A stretch of 64,000 nt of DNA from an uncultured Lachnospiraceae bacterium (GCA_902779305.1 CACZBD010000018.1:25473-89472); one strand, 5' to 3'; counted from the first letter of the stretch, positions 53,302 to 62,546 are shown. The notes: generated from the sequence alone by a model not told the origin. Numbers and translations are program-made.

Positions 53302-54597
53302 TCAGTGTCCGAGCAGATTCGGTAAGGACATTGCGATCTCAGGTATGAACGTTACCAGTAACAGAGTTGCGATCATACAAAGGTAGAACGGCAATGTTGC
53401 TTTGACAACCTTTTCCATCTTGCAGTGTCCGACTGCCGAGCCGATAAACAGGACAGCGCCGACAGGCGGAGTCAGGAGGCCGATACCGCAGTTCAATACC
53501 ATGATGATACCGAACTGGATCGGGTTGATACCGATGGAGGTTGCGATCGGAAGCAGGATCGGTGTTGCGATCAGGATGATCGGAGCCATATCCATGATGC
53601 ATCCGAGTACCAGCAGGATCAGGTCAATGAGCAATGCGATGATGTAAGGATTCGTCGAGATCCCGAGGATCGCATGGCTGGCCATATCCGGTACGTGCAG
53701 TTTTGTCAAACAGAAGCCGAATACGGAAGAGGTCGAGATCAGGATCAGCACGATCGACAGCGTGTCGATACATTTGTCGAGTGCATGCCATACGCCCTTC
53801 CAGTTCAGGCCCTTATAGATAAATACGGATACGATCAGACTGTAGATGACTGCAACGGCTGCAGACTCCGTAGCCGTGAACACACCGCCTACCACGCCGA
53901 CAACAACGATCAGGACAGCCGCAAGGGCCCAGAAGGAAGTGATCAGCTGTTTGCCGAAGCGTTTGATGGAGAATCTTTCCCCTTTGGGATAATGGCGCCT
54001 CTTGGAAATAATGAAAGAGCCGACCATCAGGGAAGCCGCAAGCAGTGCGCCAGGGATGTAACCCGCCAAAAACAGTGCGCCTACGGATACGCCGCCCGCG
54101 CTCATCGCATAGATGACCATGTTATGACTGGGCGGGACCAGCAGTCCTTCACAGGACGAAGTGATCGTGACCGCTGTGGAAAAATCATCATCATAGCCCT
54201 GATCGACCATCATCGGGATCATGATCGAACCGATGGACGCGGTGTCCGCAGCCGCCGATCCGGAAATTCCGCCGAAGAAATAAGATGCAACGATATTAAC
54301 CATTGCCATACCACCGGTCATCCAGCCGACGATCGAGTCCGCAAGGGCGATCAGTTTTTCGGAGATCCCGCCGGTTCCCATGAGCACACCCATGGTGATA
54401 AAGAACGGAACCGCCATCAGGGAAAACGAACTGATCCCTTTGACCATATACTGGCAGACGGTCGCCAGAGACTGTCCCTGTACCAGAAGGCAGAGGACCG
54501 ATGAAATACCTACTGCATATGCAATGGGGAAACGGAGAATTACCATCAGCAGGAAACTGCCGAGTAATACGATGATTGCCAGTGTCTGTACACTCAT
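53302..54597 (-). CDS. dctM: TRAP transporter large membrane subunit DctM
   Basis: A 431-residue protein with about twelve or more membrane segments, the channel-forming subunit of a TRAP transporter driven by an ion gradient. Family motifs include PFFITMGVLMGTGGI, SGSAAADTASIGSIMIPMM, LLVPPSHNMVIYA and LTPPVGAVLFIGSAVG. The start overlaps the dctQ stop by one base. A small hairpin (CGGACAC...GTGTCCG) covers its stop codon. Its place among hexuronate genes indicates galacturonate/glucuronate import. Confidence 0.95.
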   Translation of the reverse strand: MSVQTLAIIVLLGSFLLMVILRFPIAYAVGISSVLCLLVQGQSLATVCQYMVKGISSFSLMAVPFFITMGVLMGTGGISEKLIALADSIVGWMTGGMAMVNIVASYFFGGISGSAAADTASIGSIMIPMMVDQGYDDDFSTAVTITSSCEGLLVPPSHNMVIYAMSAGGVSVGALFLAGYIPGALLAASLMVGSFIISKRRHYPKGERFSIKRFGKQLITSFWALAAVLIVVVGVVGGVFTATESAAVAVIYSLIVSVFIYKGLNWKGVWHALDKCIDTLSIVLILISTSSVFGFCLTKLHVPDMASHAILGISTNPYIIALLIDLILLVLGCIMDMAPIILIATPILLPIATSIGINPIQFGIIMVLNCGIGLLTPPVGAVLFIGSAVGHCKMEKVVKATLPFYLCMIATLLLVTFIPEIAMSLPNLLGH

Positions 54598-55217
54598 TAC
54601 ATTTCCCCTCCTTTCCCTTGATCATTTCCGGCTGCAGCTTCTTCTGCCGCCGCCTCTTTCAAAGCCTCAGCGATCTCGTCATTCTCATCTTCCACCGCTC
54701 CCATCAGATACGGTGTCTTCAGAACCATCGACTTGATATGCGAGTATATTGTTTCCAATTCAAAAACGATCATGGATACGCCGGCAACGGGGATCGGGAG
54801 ATACATCCAGATCCTTGAGATCTTCGGCATCGACACGTAACTGCCCTTTGAACCGATCGTTGCCGCGTAGTTGCTTCCGATGACCATCATTACGACCGCA
54901 AATGCAAGCACCATAAGATCTGCGATCAGATCCAGCGCCTTCAGTGCATTTTCGGGCAGGTAACGGTCAAAAGCCGTCATCCTGATATGCGCTCCTCTTC
55001 TGATGGCAAGCGCGGCAGAAAGTACTGCCATATAAGACATCAGCGTAAGGACAACTTCCTCCGACCAAGACGGATCCGGAATAAACGGGATGTATCTTCC
55101 AAGAACCGACAGGGTCGTGATCAGGATATCCGCGATCAAAAGGACCTTACAGATAACCAGAAGCACCTTATATATGAAGTCATATACAGGCTTTATCTTA
55201 TCCAACCTCTCAAACAT
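54597..55217 (-). CDS. dctQ: TRAP transporter small membrane subunit DctQ
   Basis: A 206-residue protein with four membrane segments and the family phrase FIPDPSWSEEVVLTLMSYMAVLSAALAIRRGAHIRM, together with WMYLPIPVAGVSMIVFE. DctQ forms a stable complex with DctM. The C-terminal 40 residues are an acidic/Ala-rich tail, longer than usual. It overlaps dctM by one base (TAATG-type junction), and is separated from dctP by 104 bp that hold a strong hairpin. Confidence 0.92.
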   Translation of the reverse strand: MFERLDKIKPVYDFIYKVLLVICKVLLIADILITTLSVLGRYIPFIPDPSWSEEVVLTLMSYMAVLSAALAIRRGAHIRMTAFDRYLPENALKALDLIADLMVLAFAVVMMVIGSNYAATIGSKGSYVSMPKISRIWMYLPIPVAGVSMIVFELETIYSHIKSMVLKTPYLMGAVEDENDEIAEALKEAAAEEAAAGNDQGKGGEM

Positions 55218-55241
55218 TGTGATCCCACCTTTTTTGACAAT

Positions 55242-55269
55242 TCGGGCACAGCACGAAGGCTGTGCCCGA
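55242..55269 (-). promoter_or_regulatory. Intercistronic mRNA hairpin after dctP
   Basis: On the minus strand TCGGGCACAGC pairs perfectly with GCTGTGCCCGA across the loop CTTCGT. The next bases are ATTGTC, not a T-run, so this is not a full terminator. Such 3' hairpins stabilise the upstream dctP message and allow more binding protein than membrane subunits. Confidence 0.7.
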
Positions 55270-55321
55270 GATGATAACTACAGATTAGTAATACTTGCTT
55301 CTCTTAAATCAATGTTCTTAA

Positions 55322-56473
55322 TTACTGCATGTCAAGGATCTGCTGATACAGAGCTTTCATGTCGTCTGTCTTCACATTGTCCTCGATAACCTTTGCAACG
55401 GCATCCTGCCAAGGCTTGATATCGGATACTTCGATCACGTTGCAGCCTTCAGCCTTCAACTGCTCAAGTACTTCGTTCTCTTTTTCTTCGGAGATCTGGT
55501 GGCAGTATTCAGCGGCAAGTTTTCCTGCTTCCATCATTGCATCCTGCTGTGCGCTTGTCATCTTATCCCATGCGGAATCTGTGATGATCACCTGAACAGC
55601 GCCAAGTGTATGGCCATCAAGGATGATGTTGTTTGCAACCTCAGGGAATGCATTGGACTTATAGTTTGCGATCGGCTGCTCAGCTGCGTCAACAACGCCT
55701 GTCTGCAGTGCGGAGTACAGTTCGCCGAAAGCTACGACTGTCGGGGAAGCGCCAAGGCCTTCAACCAGACCGTTCATAACCGGGTCGTTGGAAACACGGA
55801 TCTTCATGCCCTTCAGATCGTCGATACCGGAGATCTCGTTAACCGTGAAGAAATGACGGAAACCTTCTTCGCCGTAGAACAGACCGCGTACGCCGCTGCC
55901 GTTCTGCTGGGGCTCATTCAAGAAATCCTGTGCAAGATCACTCATTGCGAAGTTCCAGAAATGCTCTCTGTTTACGAATGTGTAAGGCAGGGAAAGCAGT
56001 AAGGACTTGTCTCCGCCGTAGCTGGTAAGAGAGAATGCGGAAATACGGGAGATATCACAGATTCCGTTGTCGGCAAGCATACCGTCAAGGATATCATTCT
56101 CGGAACCTAATACACCGCCTGCCTGCAGGTCGATCTTGATGGATCCGCCGGAAAGTCTTTCGCACTCTTCTTTAAACTTCTCATCCATAGCACCAACGAT
56201 GGTTCCGTCAACCGGGTTAACCTCTGCCATAACGAAGGTAACTTCCGGATCGCCTGCTGCCGGGAACTCTTCTGCAGCTGCTTCTTCTGCTGCAGGTTCT
56301 TCTGCTTCCGCAGGTGCTGCTTCTTCTGCTGCAGGTTCCGGCTCTGCAGGTGCTGCTTCTTCTGTTGCCGGAGCTTCCTGTGCGGGAGCTTGTGCGCTCT
56401 CAAGACCGCATGCGCTCAGCATGGTTGCCGCAAGTGTTACAGCAAGAACTACTGATAAGATTTTTCTCTTCAT
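55322..56473 (-). CDS. dctP: TRAP transporter substrate-binding lipoprotein DctP
   Basis: A 383-residue extracellular solute-binding protein. The signal peptide ends in MLSAC with the lipidated Cys at residue 22, which anchors it to the membrane. A linker of about 50 residues made of EAAPAE-type repeats follows. The DctP fold contains PYTFVNREHFW, KGMKIRVSNDPVMNGLVEGLG (with the conserved Arg that contacts the ligand carboxylate) and VVDAAEQPIANYKS. The ATG at 56,473 follows GGAGGG by seven bases. Upstream lie a promoter and two TRACATGTYA sites. The expected ligands are hexuronates, from context. Confidence 0.93.
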   Translation of the reverse strand: MKRKILSVVLAVTLAATMLSACGLESAQAPAQEAPATEEAAPAEPEPAAEEAAPAEAEEPAAEEAAAEEFPAAGDPEVTFVMAEVNPVDGTIVGAMDEKFKEECERLSGGSIKIDLQAGGVLGSENDILDGMLADNGICDISRISAFSLTSYGGDKSLLLSLPYTFVNREHFWNFAMSDLAQDFLNEPQQNGSGVRGLFYGEEGFRHFFTVNEISGIDDLKGMKIRVSNDPVMNGLVEGLGASPTVVAFGELYSALQTGVVDAAEQPIANYKSNAFPEVANNIILDGHTLGAVQVIITDSAWDKMTSAQQDAMMEAGKLAAEYCHQISEEKENEVLEQLKAEGCNVIEVSDIKPWQDAVAKVIEDNVKTDDMKALYQQILDMQ

Positions 56474-56549
56474 GAATTTTCCCTCCAATTACTTTTGAAA
56501 TACTGGTTTTTACTGCTTGTTTTTGTTGCCTGGTAAAAATTGTATAAAG

Positions 56550-56600
56550 TAACATGTCAGTCGATAGTTAAAATATAGCACCCTGACATGTTAGTGTAAA
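56550..56600 (-). promoter_or_regulatory. dctP promoter with two TRACATGTYA operators
   Basis: On the minus strand TTTACA (56,595-56,600) and TATATT (56,572-56,577) are 17 bases apart. One palindromic site, TAACATGTCA (56,584-56,593), fills the spacer. A second, TGACATGTTA (56,550-56,559), lies about 10-20 bases after the likely transcription start. This is a repressor arrangement. A further inverted repeat AACTAA...TTAGTT lies at 56,623-56,638. The same motif recurs before the cupin and diguanylate cyclase genes. Confidence 0.7.
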
Positions 56601-56668
56601 GATGTCAAAATTGACAAATCGCAACTAACATTTTAGTTAAAAATGACGATTTTCATTTTTCACCGTTT

Positions 56669-58273
56669 TCAAAGTTCCTTCTGAAGCGTCTTCCTGACCG
56701 CGCCGATCCCTGCGATCTCTTCCACGAAAAGCGCTTCGATCCGCTCTCCGATGCCTGCTTTGTACAGGTCACTTCCGAAGATGTTGGCATTGGACAGGAT
56801 CGGCTTCAGGGCCTTTGCAGCCTCCTTGCCGTCCCCCAAATGCACACCGGCTAACATGCCGGTCAGCTCTTCGACCATGGGATCCGGAGAGAGCTCAAAC
56901 GGCTTCCCTTCATCATCCACAGCGAGCAGATAGCGCATCCAGCCCGCGATCGCGATCGGAATATAATGAAGCTTTTCGGCGCTGCCGTATTTTTCCACAT
57001 AGGATTTGATCGTTTCCCCGTAACGGATCCCGACCTTTTGCGAGGTATCCGTTGCGATCCTCTGCGGCGTATCGGGAATGAACGCATTCGGAAGGCGCTC
57101 GGTCAGCACTTCCTTTACAAAGTCATCCGGAGAAAGGATTCCCGGATCGCAGACCACTTCCATGCCTTCTTTCGGGCCGATCCCTTCCACCAGCGCTTTC
57201 AGGTTCTCATCCTTCATCTCAGAAGCGATCGAAGTGTATCCCAAAAGGCATCCGTATACGGCAAGCGCGGTATGCAGCGGATTTAAGCAGGTCGTCACTT
57301 TCATTCTTTCTACGTCATTCACGGTTTTGCGGTCCGTAAAGTAGACGCCGGCCTTTTCCAAAGGCGGTCTGCCGTTCGGAAAACTGTCTTCCACCACCAG
57401 ATACTGCGGTCCCTCCGCGTTTACAAACGGCGCGATAAAAGTTTTCTTGCCGGTAACGATGGGCTGCATGCCGGTAAGTCCGATCCCTTCAAGCTGCTTC
57501 GCGATCGTCTCATCCGGACGCGGCGTGATCTTATCGATCATGGACCAAGGGAAGGAAACCGTTTTTTCGTCGGACAGCCATGTGCAGAACTCCTGCGTCA
57601 CAAAGCCCCGCTCTGCCCATTCTTTTGCTACGGTAAGCACCGCATTCTGCAGTTTTTCCCCGTTGTGCGAGCAGTTATCCATCGAAACGACAGCAACCGG
57701 GCATTTTCCCGACAGGAATCTGTGATACAAAAGCGCCGTCACGACCGCCATGGCACTGACGGGACGCTCCGGTCCGTTTTCAAGATCCGGCACGATATAA
57801 GGAAGGTACGATCCGTCCGAACCCTTCAGCGCGTAACCCTTCTCGGTAACGGTAAAGGAGATCATCTGCAGCGTGGGCGCAGCAAAGATTTCTTTCAGCC
57901 TGTTCCATTCCACAGTGTCCCCGCTTTTTGCCGTGATCGCTTCCGCAAGAGATCCGATCACGCGCCGGTCCGTACTGCCGTCCGACTTTAAGGTAACGCC
58001 CAGGACCAGGTTGTCATAGGGCTTGTAGATCTTCTCCACGATGTCGTGGTCAAAGGTTTCCACGCAGATGATCCCGCGGTCGGACAGGCCCTGATCCAGC
58101 AGTTCGTCCTGCAATCCGCCGATAAAGATGCGGAAGATGTTGCCAATCCCGAAATGTACCCAGACCGGCTCTTTCACGGTTTTTTTCCTGACCGAAAGGA
58201 CATCATAGCGCGGGGTTTTGATCTGATTGTTTTTGTAAAAATCACTCTGCAGGCTGTCAATCTTCAGTTCCAT
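56669..58273 (-). CDS. uxuB: Fructuronate reductase (mannonate dehydrogenase), mannitol dehydrogenase family
   Basis: NADH-dependent reductase that converts fructuronate to mannonate. The 534-residue protein shows the nucleotide region VHFGIGNIFRIFIGGLQDELL, the VVSMDNCSHNGEKL segment and the catalytic K-x5-N-x2-H signature in KVTTCLNPLHTAL. It begins inside the uxuA stop codon (one-base overlap), so the two are coupled. Length agrees with the long-chain clostridial UxuB group. With uxaC and uxuA it completes the glucuronate branch. Confidence 0.93.
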   Translation of the reverse strand: MELKIDSLQSDFYKNNQIKTPRYDVLSVRKKTVKEPVWVHFGIGNIFRIFIGGLQDELLDQGLSDRGIICVETFDHDIVEKIYKPYDNLVLGVTLKSDGSTDRRVIGSLAEAITAKSGDTVEWNRLKEIFAAPTLQMISFTVTEKGYALKGSDGSYLPYIVPDLENGPERPVSAMAVVTALLYHRFLSGKCPVAVVSMDNCSHNGEKLQNAVLTVAKEWAERGFVTQEFCTWLSDEKTVSFPWSMIDKITPRPDETIAKQLEGIGLTGMQPIVTGKKTFIAPFVNAEGPQYLVVEDSFPNGRPPLEKAGVYFTDRKTVNDVERMKVTTCLNPLHTALAVYGCLLGYTSIASEMKDENLKALVEGIGPKEGMEVVCDPGILSPDDFVKEVLTERLPNAFIPDTPQRIATDTSQKVGIRYGETIKSYVEKYGSAEKLHYIPIAIAGWMRYLLAVDDEGKPFELSPDPMVEELTGMLAGVHLGDGKEAAKALKPILSNANIFGSDLYKAGIGERIEALFVEEIAGIGAVRKTLQKEL

Positions 58274-59355
58274 TACGAATCCCCCCGCTCATGATTTTTA
58301 TCGATCGCTTCCAGAAGGCCCAGCAGGTACTGGCTGCCAAGAGCCCTGTCGTAAAGGCCGTAGCCGGGCATCGCGTCTTCTCCCCAGATCATCCGGCCGT
58401 GATCAGGTCTGATCGGGCCGTCGAACTTCACATCATAAAGAGCCTTCATGATCTCATACATGTCCATGGAACCGTCAGAAGAAAGGTGCGCCGCTTCTTC
58501 AAAATCACGCGGCGTGTTGTACTTCAGATTTCTGACATGCGTAAATGCGATCCGGTCGCCTGCAAAGCGGATAATCTCAGGGATATCGTTCCCCGGGTTC
58601 GTGCCTAAAGACCCTGTACAGAGCGTGATGCCGTTGTACGGTTTATCCACTGCCGCAAACAGACGACGGTAAGAATCCAGACCCGTTACGATGCGCGGAA
58701 GACCGAAGATCGGCCACGCGGGATCGTCCGGGTGGATAGCCATACGAATGCCGTGCTTTTCACAGACCGGTCCGATCGCTTCCAGAAAATACACCAGGTT
58801 CTTGAAGAGCGTTTCCTCGTCCATATCCTGATAGAGTGCGAACAATTCCTTCAGGTCATCCAGACGTTCCGGCTCCCAGCCGGGCATTACAAAGCCGTTA
58901 CTCATGGATGCGATGGATTCCTTCATATGATCCGGATCCAGTTTGTCGATCACATCCTGATTGTAGGCAAGTACGGTGGCGCCGTCCGGACGGACTCTTG
59001 CAAGTTCCGACCTTGTCCAGTCAAACACCGGCATGAAATTGTAACAGATCATGCGGATCCCCTCAGAACCGAGACGATCCAGCGTTTTGATATAGTTTTC
59101 AATGTGCTGATCTCTGTCAGCGCCTGCGGTTTTGATCGCATCCGAAACATTGACGGATTCGATCCCTTCAATGGCGAGTCCCGCATCCTCGACCACTTTT
59201 TTCAGCCCGCGGATATCTTCCAGTTCCCACGCTTCTCCGGGGCTGGTGCTGTAAAGCGTGGTAATCACTCCTGATACTCCCGGGATCTGTCTGATCTGTG
59301 AAAGCTTCACGGAATCAAACCCCGGTCCGTACCAGCGTAGTGTCATCTTCATCAT
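58273..59355 (-). CDS. uxuA: Mannonate dehydratase
   Basis: Metal-dependent TIM-barrel dehydratase that converts mannonate to 2-keto-3-deoxygluconate. Family hallmarks include MTLRWYGPGFDSVKL, the MAIHPDDPAWPIFGLPR segment, CTGSLGTNPGNDIP, FTHVRNLKY and RPDHGRMIWGE, where the His and Asp residues bind the metal. The 360 residues are normal. AGGAGG stands four bases before the first ATG; three close ATG codons make the exact start uncertain by a few residues. It is coupled to uxuB and lies 32 bp after the GntR regulator gene. Confidence 0.95.
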   Translation of the reverse strand: MMKMTLRWYGPGFDSVKLSQIRQIPGVSGVITTLYSTSPGEAWELEDIRGLKKVVEDAGLAIEGIESVNVSDAIKTAGADRDQHIENYIKTLDRLGSEGIRMICYNFMPVFDWTRSELARVRPDGATVLAYNQDVIDKLDPDHMKESIASMSNGFVMPGWEPERLDDLKELFALYQDMDEETLFKNLVYFLEAIGPVCEKHGIRMAIHPDDPAWPIFGLPRIVTGLDSYRRLFAAVDKPYNGITLCTGSLGTNPGNDIPEIIRFAGDRIAFTHVRNLKYNTPRDFEEAAHLSSDGSMDMYEIMKALYDVKFDGPIRPDHGRMIWGEDAMPGYGLYDRALGSQYLLGLLEAIDKNHERGDS

Positions 59356-59387
59356 GTAACCTCCTGATAATCATCGGAAACGTTGAT

Positions 59388-60059
59388 TCAGGATTTAAAC
59401 AGATCAGGATTCTGCCGGCGCATGTCTGCGATATCCTGGGTGATGTAGCCCAGATGTTTTCTCAGCAGTTCCCTGTATTCTTCTTTCTTCCCTTCCTCAA
59501 CATAGCGGATCAGCTGCTCATGTGTGGTAACGGTACGATCCTTATAGTAACTGTCCAGATCGATCAGCAAACGGATCCGGTTGTAATGTGTCATAGTGTT
59601 GGCGATCAGTTCTGCCGCCAGGCCCTGTCCGGCGATGTAATACGTCATGGAATGAAATTCGTTGTCACAGCGAAGGTATTCGTATGCAAGATCGTGGTTT
59701 TTGGGCATTTCTGCGATCTCTTCCATCTTTCTGCAGAAAGAGCGCATCTTCAGGATGTCCGATTTTTTGACACTTTCAAACAGATCATCCACCATGCCGA
59801 GTTCCAGCGTCTTACGGATGAACCATTCCTGCTTGGCCCTGTCCACATCGATCTTTGAGATGACGGATTTGGACTGCGGAAAAATATCCACCAGCCCTTC
59901 CGTTTCCAGCTTGACCAGCGCCTCTCTGGCGGGTGTTCGACTGACGTGATACCGGTCCGCGATCTTTGCGGCCGATACCGGCTCACCCGGTTTTAAGGCA
60001 AAGGTCATGATGTCCTTTTTCATGTATTCATATGTCAGCTGGTTTAATGAACTGTTCAT
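59388..60059 (-). CDS. GntR-family regulator (FadR/FCD subfamily), likely hexuronate regulator
   Basis: A 223-residue regulator from the ATG at 60,059, which follows GGGAGG by nine bases; an upstream GTG at 60,101 overlaps the cupin gene and lacks a clear site. The N-terminal winged helix reads GEPVSAAKIADRYHVSRTPAREALVKLE, the GntR signature. Residues ~80-210 form an all-helical FCD ligand domain (DNEFHSMTYYIAGQG, TTHEQLIRYVEEGK with metal-binding His). It sits between the KdgF-like cupin and uxuA genes and is the best candidate to bind the TRACATGTYA sites. Confidence 0.9.
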   Translation of the reverse strand: MNSSLNQLTYEYMKKDIMTFALKPGEPVSAAKIADRYHVSRTPAREALVKLETEGLVDIFPQSKSVISKIDVDRAKQEWFIRKTLELGMVDDLFESVKKSDILKMRSFCRKMEEIAEMPKNHDLAYEYLRCDNEFHSMTYYIAGQGLAAELIANTMTHYNRIRLLIDLDSYYKDRTVTTHEQLIRYVEEGKKEEYRELLRKHLGYITQDIADMRRQNPDLFKS

Positions 60060-60084
60060 CCCGGTAAACCTCCCGATGTCTTTT

Positions 60085-60408
60085 TCAGATAAAATCCTCA
60101 CGCATCGGTGTGAAAATATCCAACAACTTTACTTCGCTCAAGCATTCGATCCCATGCTTTACATTCGGTGCAACCAGATAAGAATCTCCGGTATTCAGGA
60201 CCACATCCTCGCAGCCCTCTTCTTTATAGAGCAGAGAGCCTTCGATGATATAACCGATCTGCTCATGCGGATGGGAATGCATGGCACCGACGGCGCCTTT
60301 GTCAAAATGCAGTTCCACGTTCATCAGATTCGGACTGTATGCAAGCACCTTGCGATGCGTTCCGCCTCCAAGATCCCTGCTTTCCCTGTCCTGATTTCTT
60401 ACATACAT
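60085..60408 (-). CDS. kdgF: Cupin protein, KdgF-like
   Basis: A 107-residue single-domain cupin. The metal-binding motif is AMHSHPHEQIGYIIEG, followed by LNTGDSYLVAPNVKHGIE, which matches the small KdgF group that opens unsaturated uronates released from pectin or alginate into 5-keto-4-deoxyuronate. The ATG at 60,408 follows AAGGAGG by seven bases. It is the first gene after the operator-rich promoter and precedes the GntR gene by 25 bp. KdgF identity rests on size, motif and context; other small cupins look similar. Confidence 0.75.
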   Translation of the reverse strand: MYVRNQDRESRDLGGGTHRKVLAYSPNLMNVELHFDKGAVGAMHSHPHEQIGYIIEGSLLYKEEGCEDVVLNTGDSYLVAPNVKHGIECLSEVKLLDIFTPMREDFI

Positions 60409-60487
60409 GGCAGATCCTCCTTTTTCGGAATTCAAATGCACCTCAACTGATCATATGGCTTAAACATATGTCTGTTATCCGACTTTT

Positions 60488-60545
60488 TAACATGTTACTT
60501 TCGACTGACATGTTAATGATAACATGATATGTCACCCTTATGCAA
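60488..60545 (-). promoter_or_regulatory. Promoter of the kdgF-gntR-uxu operon with three operator copies
   Basis: On the minus strand TTGCAT (60,540-60,545) and TATCAT (60,516-60,521) are 18 bases apart. Sites are a split copy with TAACAT and ATGTCA half-sites three bases apart (60,520-60,534, in the spacer), TGACATGTTA (60,506-60,515, at the start point) and TAACATGTTA (60,488-60,497, about 15-25 bases into the transcript). The longer string TCGACTGACATGTTA is shared with the dctP promoter. Confidence 0.7.
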
Positions 60546-60569
60546 GATGTTTCTTCGTGATTTTTGGTT

Positions 60570-62519
60570 TTAATCTTCTTTTAAAATAATGAGCCTGCGC
60601 CGCTTCTTGTCCGCATACAGCAGCACATCCGCTTCCGTGAACAGCTCACGCAGCTTCATATTTTCATTCGCCTTGAATTTTAAGCATCCGGCGGAAACCC
60701 CAAAATAATAGGGCAGATCGGATGTCTGGTTGAAATGCTCGCAGTATCTGTGGATCGATTCCGTGCATTCGGCCGCATCAAAATCATCGTCCACGGGGAA
60801 GATCGCCGAGAATTCATCTCCGCCCGTCCGGCCGATCACGGGATCATATTTGCCAAGGACCTCCTGCAGCGCTTCTGCGGTCAGCGTGATCGCATGGTCT
60901 CCCTGCGCATGTCCGCAGGCGTCGTTGATCTGCTTGAGATGGTCCAGATCCGCCATGAGCACCGCGACGGATTTCCCGTTGTAGCGGCGAAGCACTTCTC
61001 TTTCCTGCTGCAGAAAGCCGTTACGGTTGAACACACCCGTCAGCGCATCATGATAGGCGGCAAAATCCAGTTTCTTATTCTTATCCTCGAGCTCCGCCCT
61101 CGCTTCGGCCTCGGCCTTCAGAAGGTCGATAAACCGCAGGCCCTGCCCGATCTCAAGCGCCAGCATGTAGTAGTGCTCGATCTCTTCGTAACTGATCTCC
61201 AGTTCCAGAACCCCGTACTGATATTCCTCAAAGAACAGCAGAAATACGGCGCTGCATCCTTCGGAAAAATCACCCGCATCGGGATGATCCAGAAGGAGCT
61301 CCGGCATTTCCGGATCCTGATAGGTGATGCTCTTTCCGTCTTTACATTGTGCTGCCACATAGATCTTTTGCGGCAGTTCGAAGATGTCCTCGCGCTTCAA
61401 GATGCGGCTCGGCTTTGTGAGCAGCATACGGCCGCTCTTCAGCTGATCGATCTGCATCATGGATGCGATCATGGCATTGTAGGAGATCGGATCGCGCGCA
61501 TTCAGCATGGCACGGTTCATGGCCGCGCCGCTTAAGATCCGCTGACGCATGTTCCTCAGCTTCACAAAGCTGCTGACGAGTTTCTCCCGTCCTTCTTCCG
61601 CTTCTTCCGTGTTTTCCGCTTTCCTGCACTCTTTACAGCCGCAGGAAGCGCGGATCACCATTTTGGGCTTGTAGACAACAGACTCGGGCATCTTTCCTTC
61701 GATCATCTGCATGCCGAGTTTCACAACCTGTTCCGCCATTTCGTGGTAGTCCTGTCTGACCGTCGTCAGCGGCGGATCCATATAAGCAGCCACACTGATA
61801 TCGTCAAATCCGGTCACGAGCAGATCTTTTCCGATCGTCAGACCGTGTTTTTTGGCCACGCGGTATATGGCAAACGCCATCTCATCATTGGCCGATACGA
61901 TCGCCTCGGGATAGTCGGGACCGGCAAAGAGCTCTTCCACCGCCTCATCGACATTTTCCCCGTAATTCCCCTGCGCCATGAACCTTTCTTCCACGGGAAG
62001 TCCGTATTGTTCCATGGTCTCGCAGAACGCTTTTTTACGCTCGATCGCGCTGATGTTTTCCTTCGGGCCGGAAAGAAATGCAATTCTTTTACAGCCATGC
62101 ACGGTGATCAGATGCTCCGTACACTGCCTGATCCCGCCGGCATTGTCCAGGACCTGGCTTCTGCTGTAGGCGTTATCCCTTTGATTTTCCAGAAAGATCG
62201 TCTTCACTTTCGGAAGCATGGACAGGACGCGTTCGGCTTCCTCCCTGCTTCTGCTGATCGTAAGCGTTCCGCCGGAAATGATCAGAAGATCAAATTCTTC
62301 ATACCGGCTGTAGGCGGACAGGCAGGAAAACTGGTAATCGTATTTGCTGGCATCCGTCATGACTTCGTTCATATAAAAATGGTTTTCCGTTCCGAGGAAG
62401 AATTTTGCGGATACGCCCATTTCCTCAAAACAGTCCCATAACTCCCTGACCAGTTGCTGCGTCCGGTCTGCAAGATAATTCCAGAACATGCAGCCGACGC
62501 GGATCTGTTTTTTACCCAT
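60570..62519 (-). CDS. Diguanylate cyclase with LacI-type sugar-binding sensor domain
   Basis: A 649-residue cytoplasmic protein without signal peptide or membrane segment. Residues 1-285 match the ligand-binding half of LacI/GalR regulators (ILSGPKENISAIERKKAF, ASANDEMAFAIYR-like SANDEMAF, VTGFDDISVAAYMDPPLTTV) but the usual N-terminal helix-turn-helix is missing. A CGCKEC cluster follows near 295. Residues ~300-470 are a linker sensor region. Residues ~485-649 are a GGDEF domain with HDALTGVFNRNGF, MADLDHLKQIND and the active motif RTGGDEFS. It should make c-di-GMP in response to a bound sugar. Its promoter shares the operator found at the hexuronate genes. Confidence 0.9.
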   Translation of the reverse strand: MGKKQIRVGCMFWNYLADRTQQLVRELWDCFEEMGVSAKFFLGTENHFYMNEVMTDASKYDYQFSCLSAYSRYEEFDLLIISGGTLTISRSREEAERVLSMLPKVKTIFLENQRDNAYSRSQVLDNAGGIRQCTEHLITVHGCKRIAFLSGPKENISAIERKKAFCETMEQYGLPVEERFMAQGNYGENVDEAVEELFAGPDYPEAIVSANDEMAFAIYRVAKKHGLTIGKDLLVTGFDDISVAAYMDPPLTTVRQDYHEMAEQVVKLGMQMIEGKMPESVVYKPKMVIRASCGCKECRKAENTEEAEEGREKLVSSFVKLRNMRQRILSGAAMNRAMLNARDPISYNAMIASMMQIDQLKSGRMLLTKPSRILKREDIFELPQKIYVAAQCKDGKSITYQDPEMPELLLDHPDAGDFSEGCSAVFLLFFEEYQYGVLELEISYEEIEHYYMLALEIGQGLRFIDLLKAEAEARAELEDKNKKLDFAAYHDALTGVFNRNGFLQQEREVLRRYNGKSVAVLMADLDHLKQINDACGHAQGDHAITLTAEALQEVLGKYDPVIGRTGGDEFSAIFPVDDDFDAAECTESIHRYCEHFNQTSDLPYYFGVSAGCLKFKANENMKLRELFTEADVLLYADKKRRRLIILKED

Positions 62520-62546
62520 ACAAGTAAACCCTCTGCAAAAATCCTC

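Noticed and set aside
53425..54504. 359-residue plus-strand ORF opposite dctM
   Set aside because: Composition is extremely Asp/Arg/Gln/His-rich, as expected from the antisense of a membrane protein gene, and dctM has clear motifs throughout.
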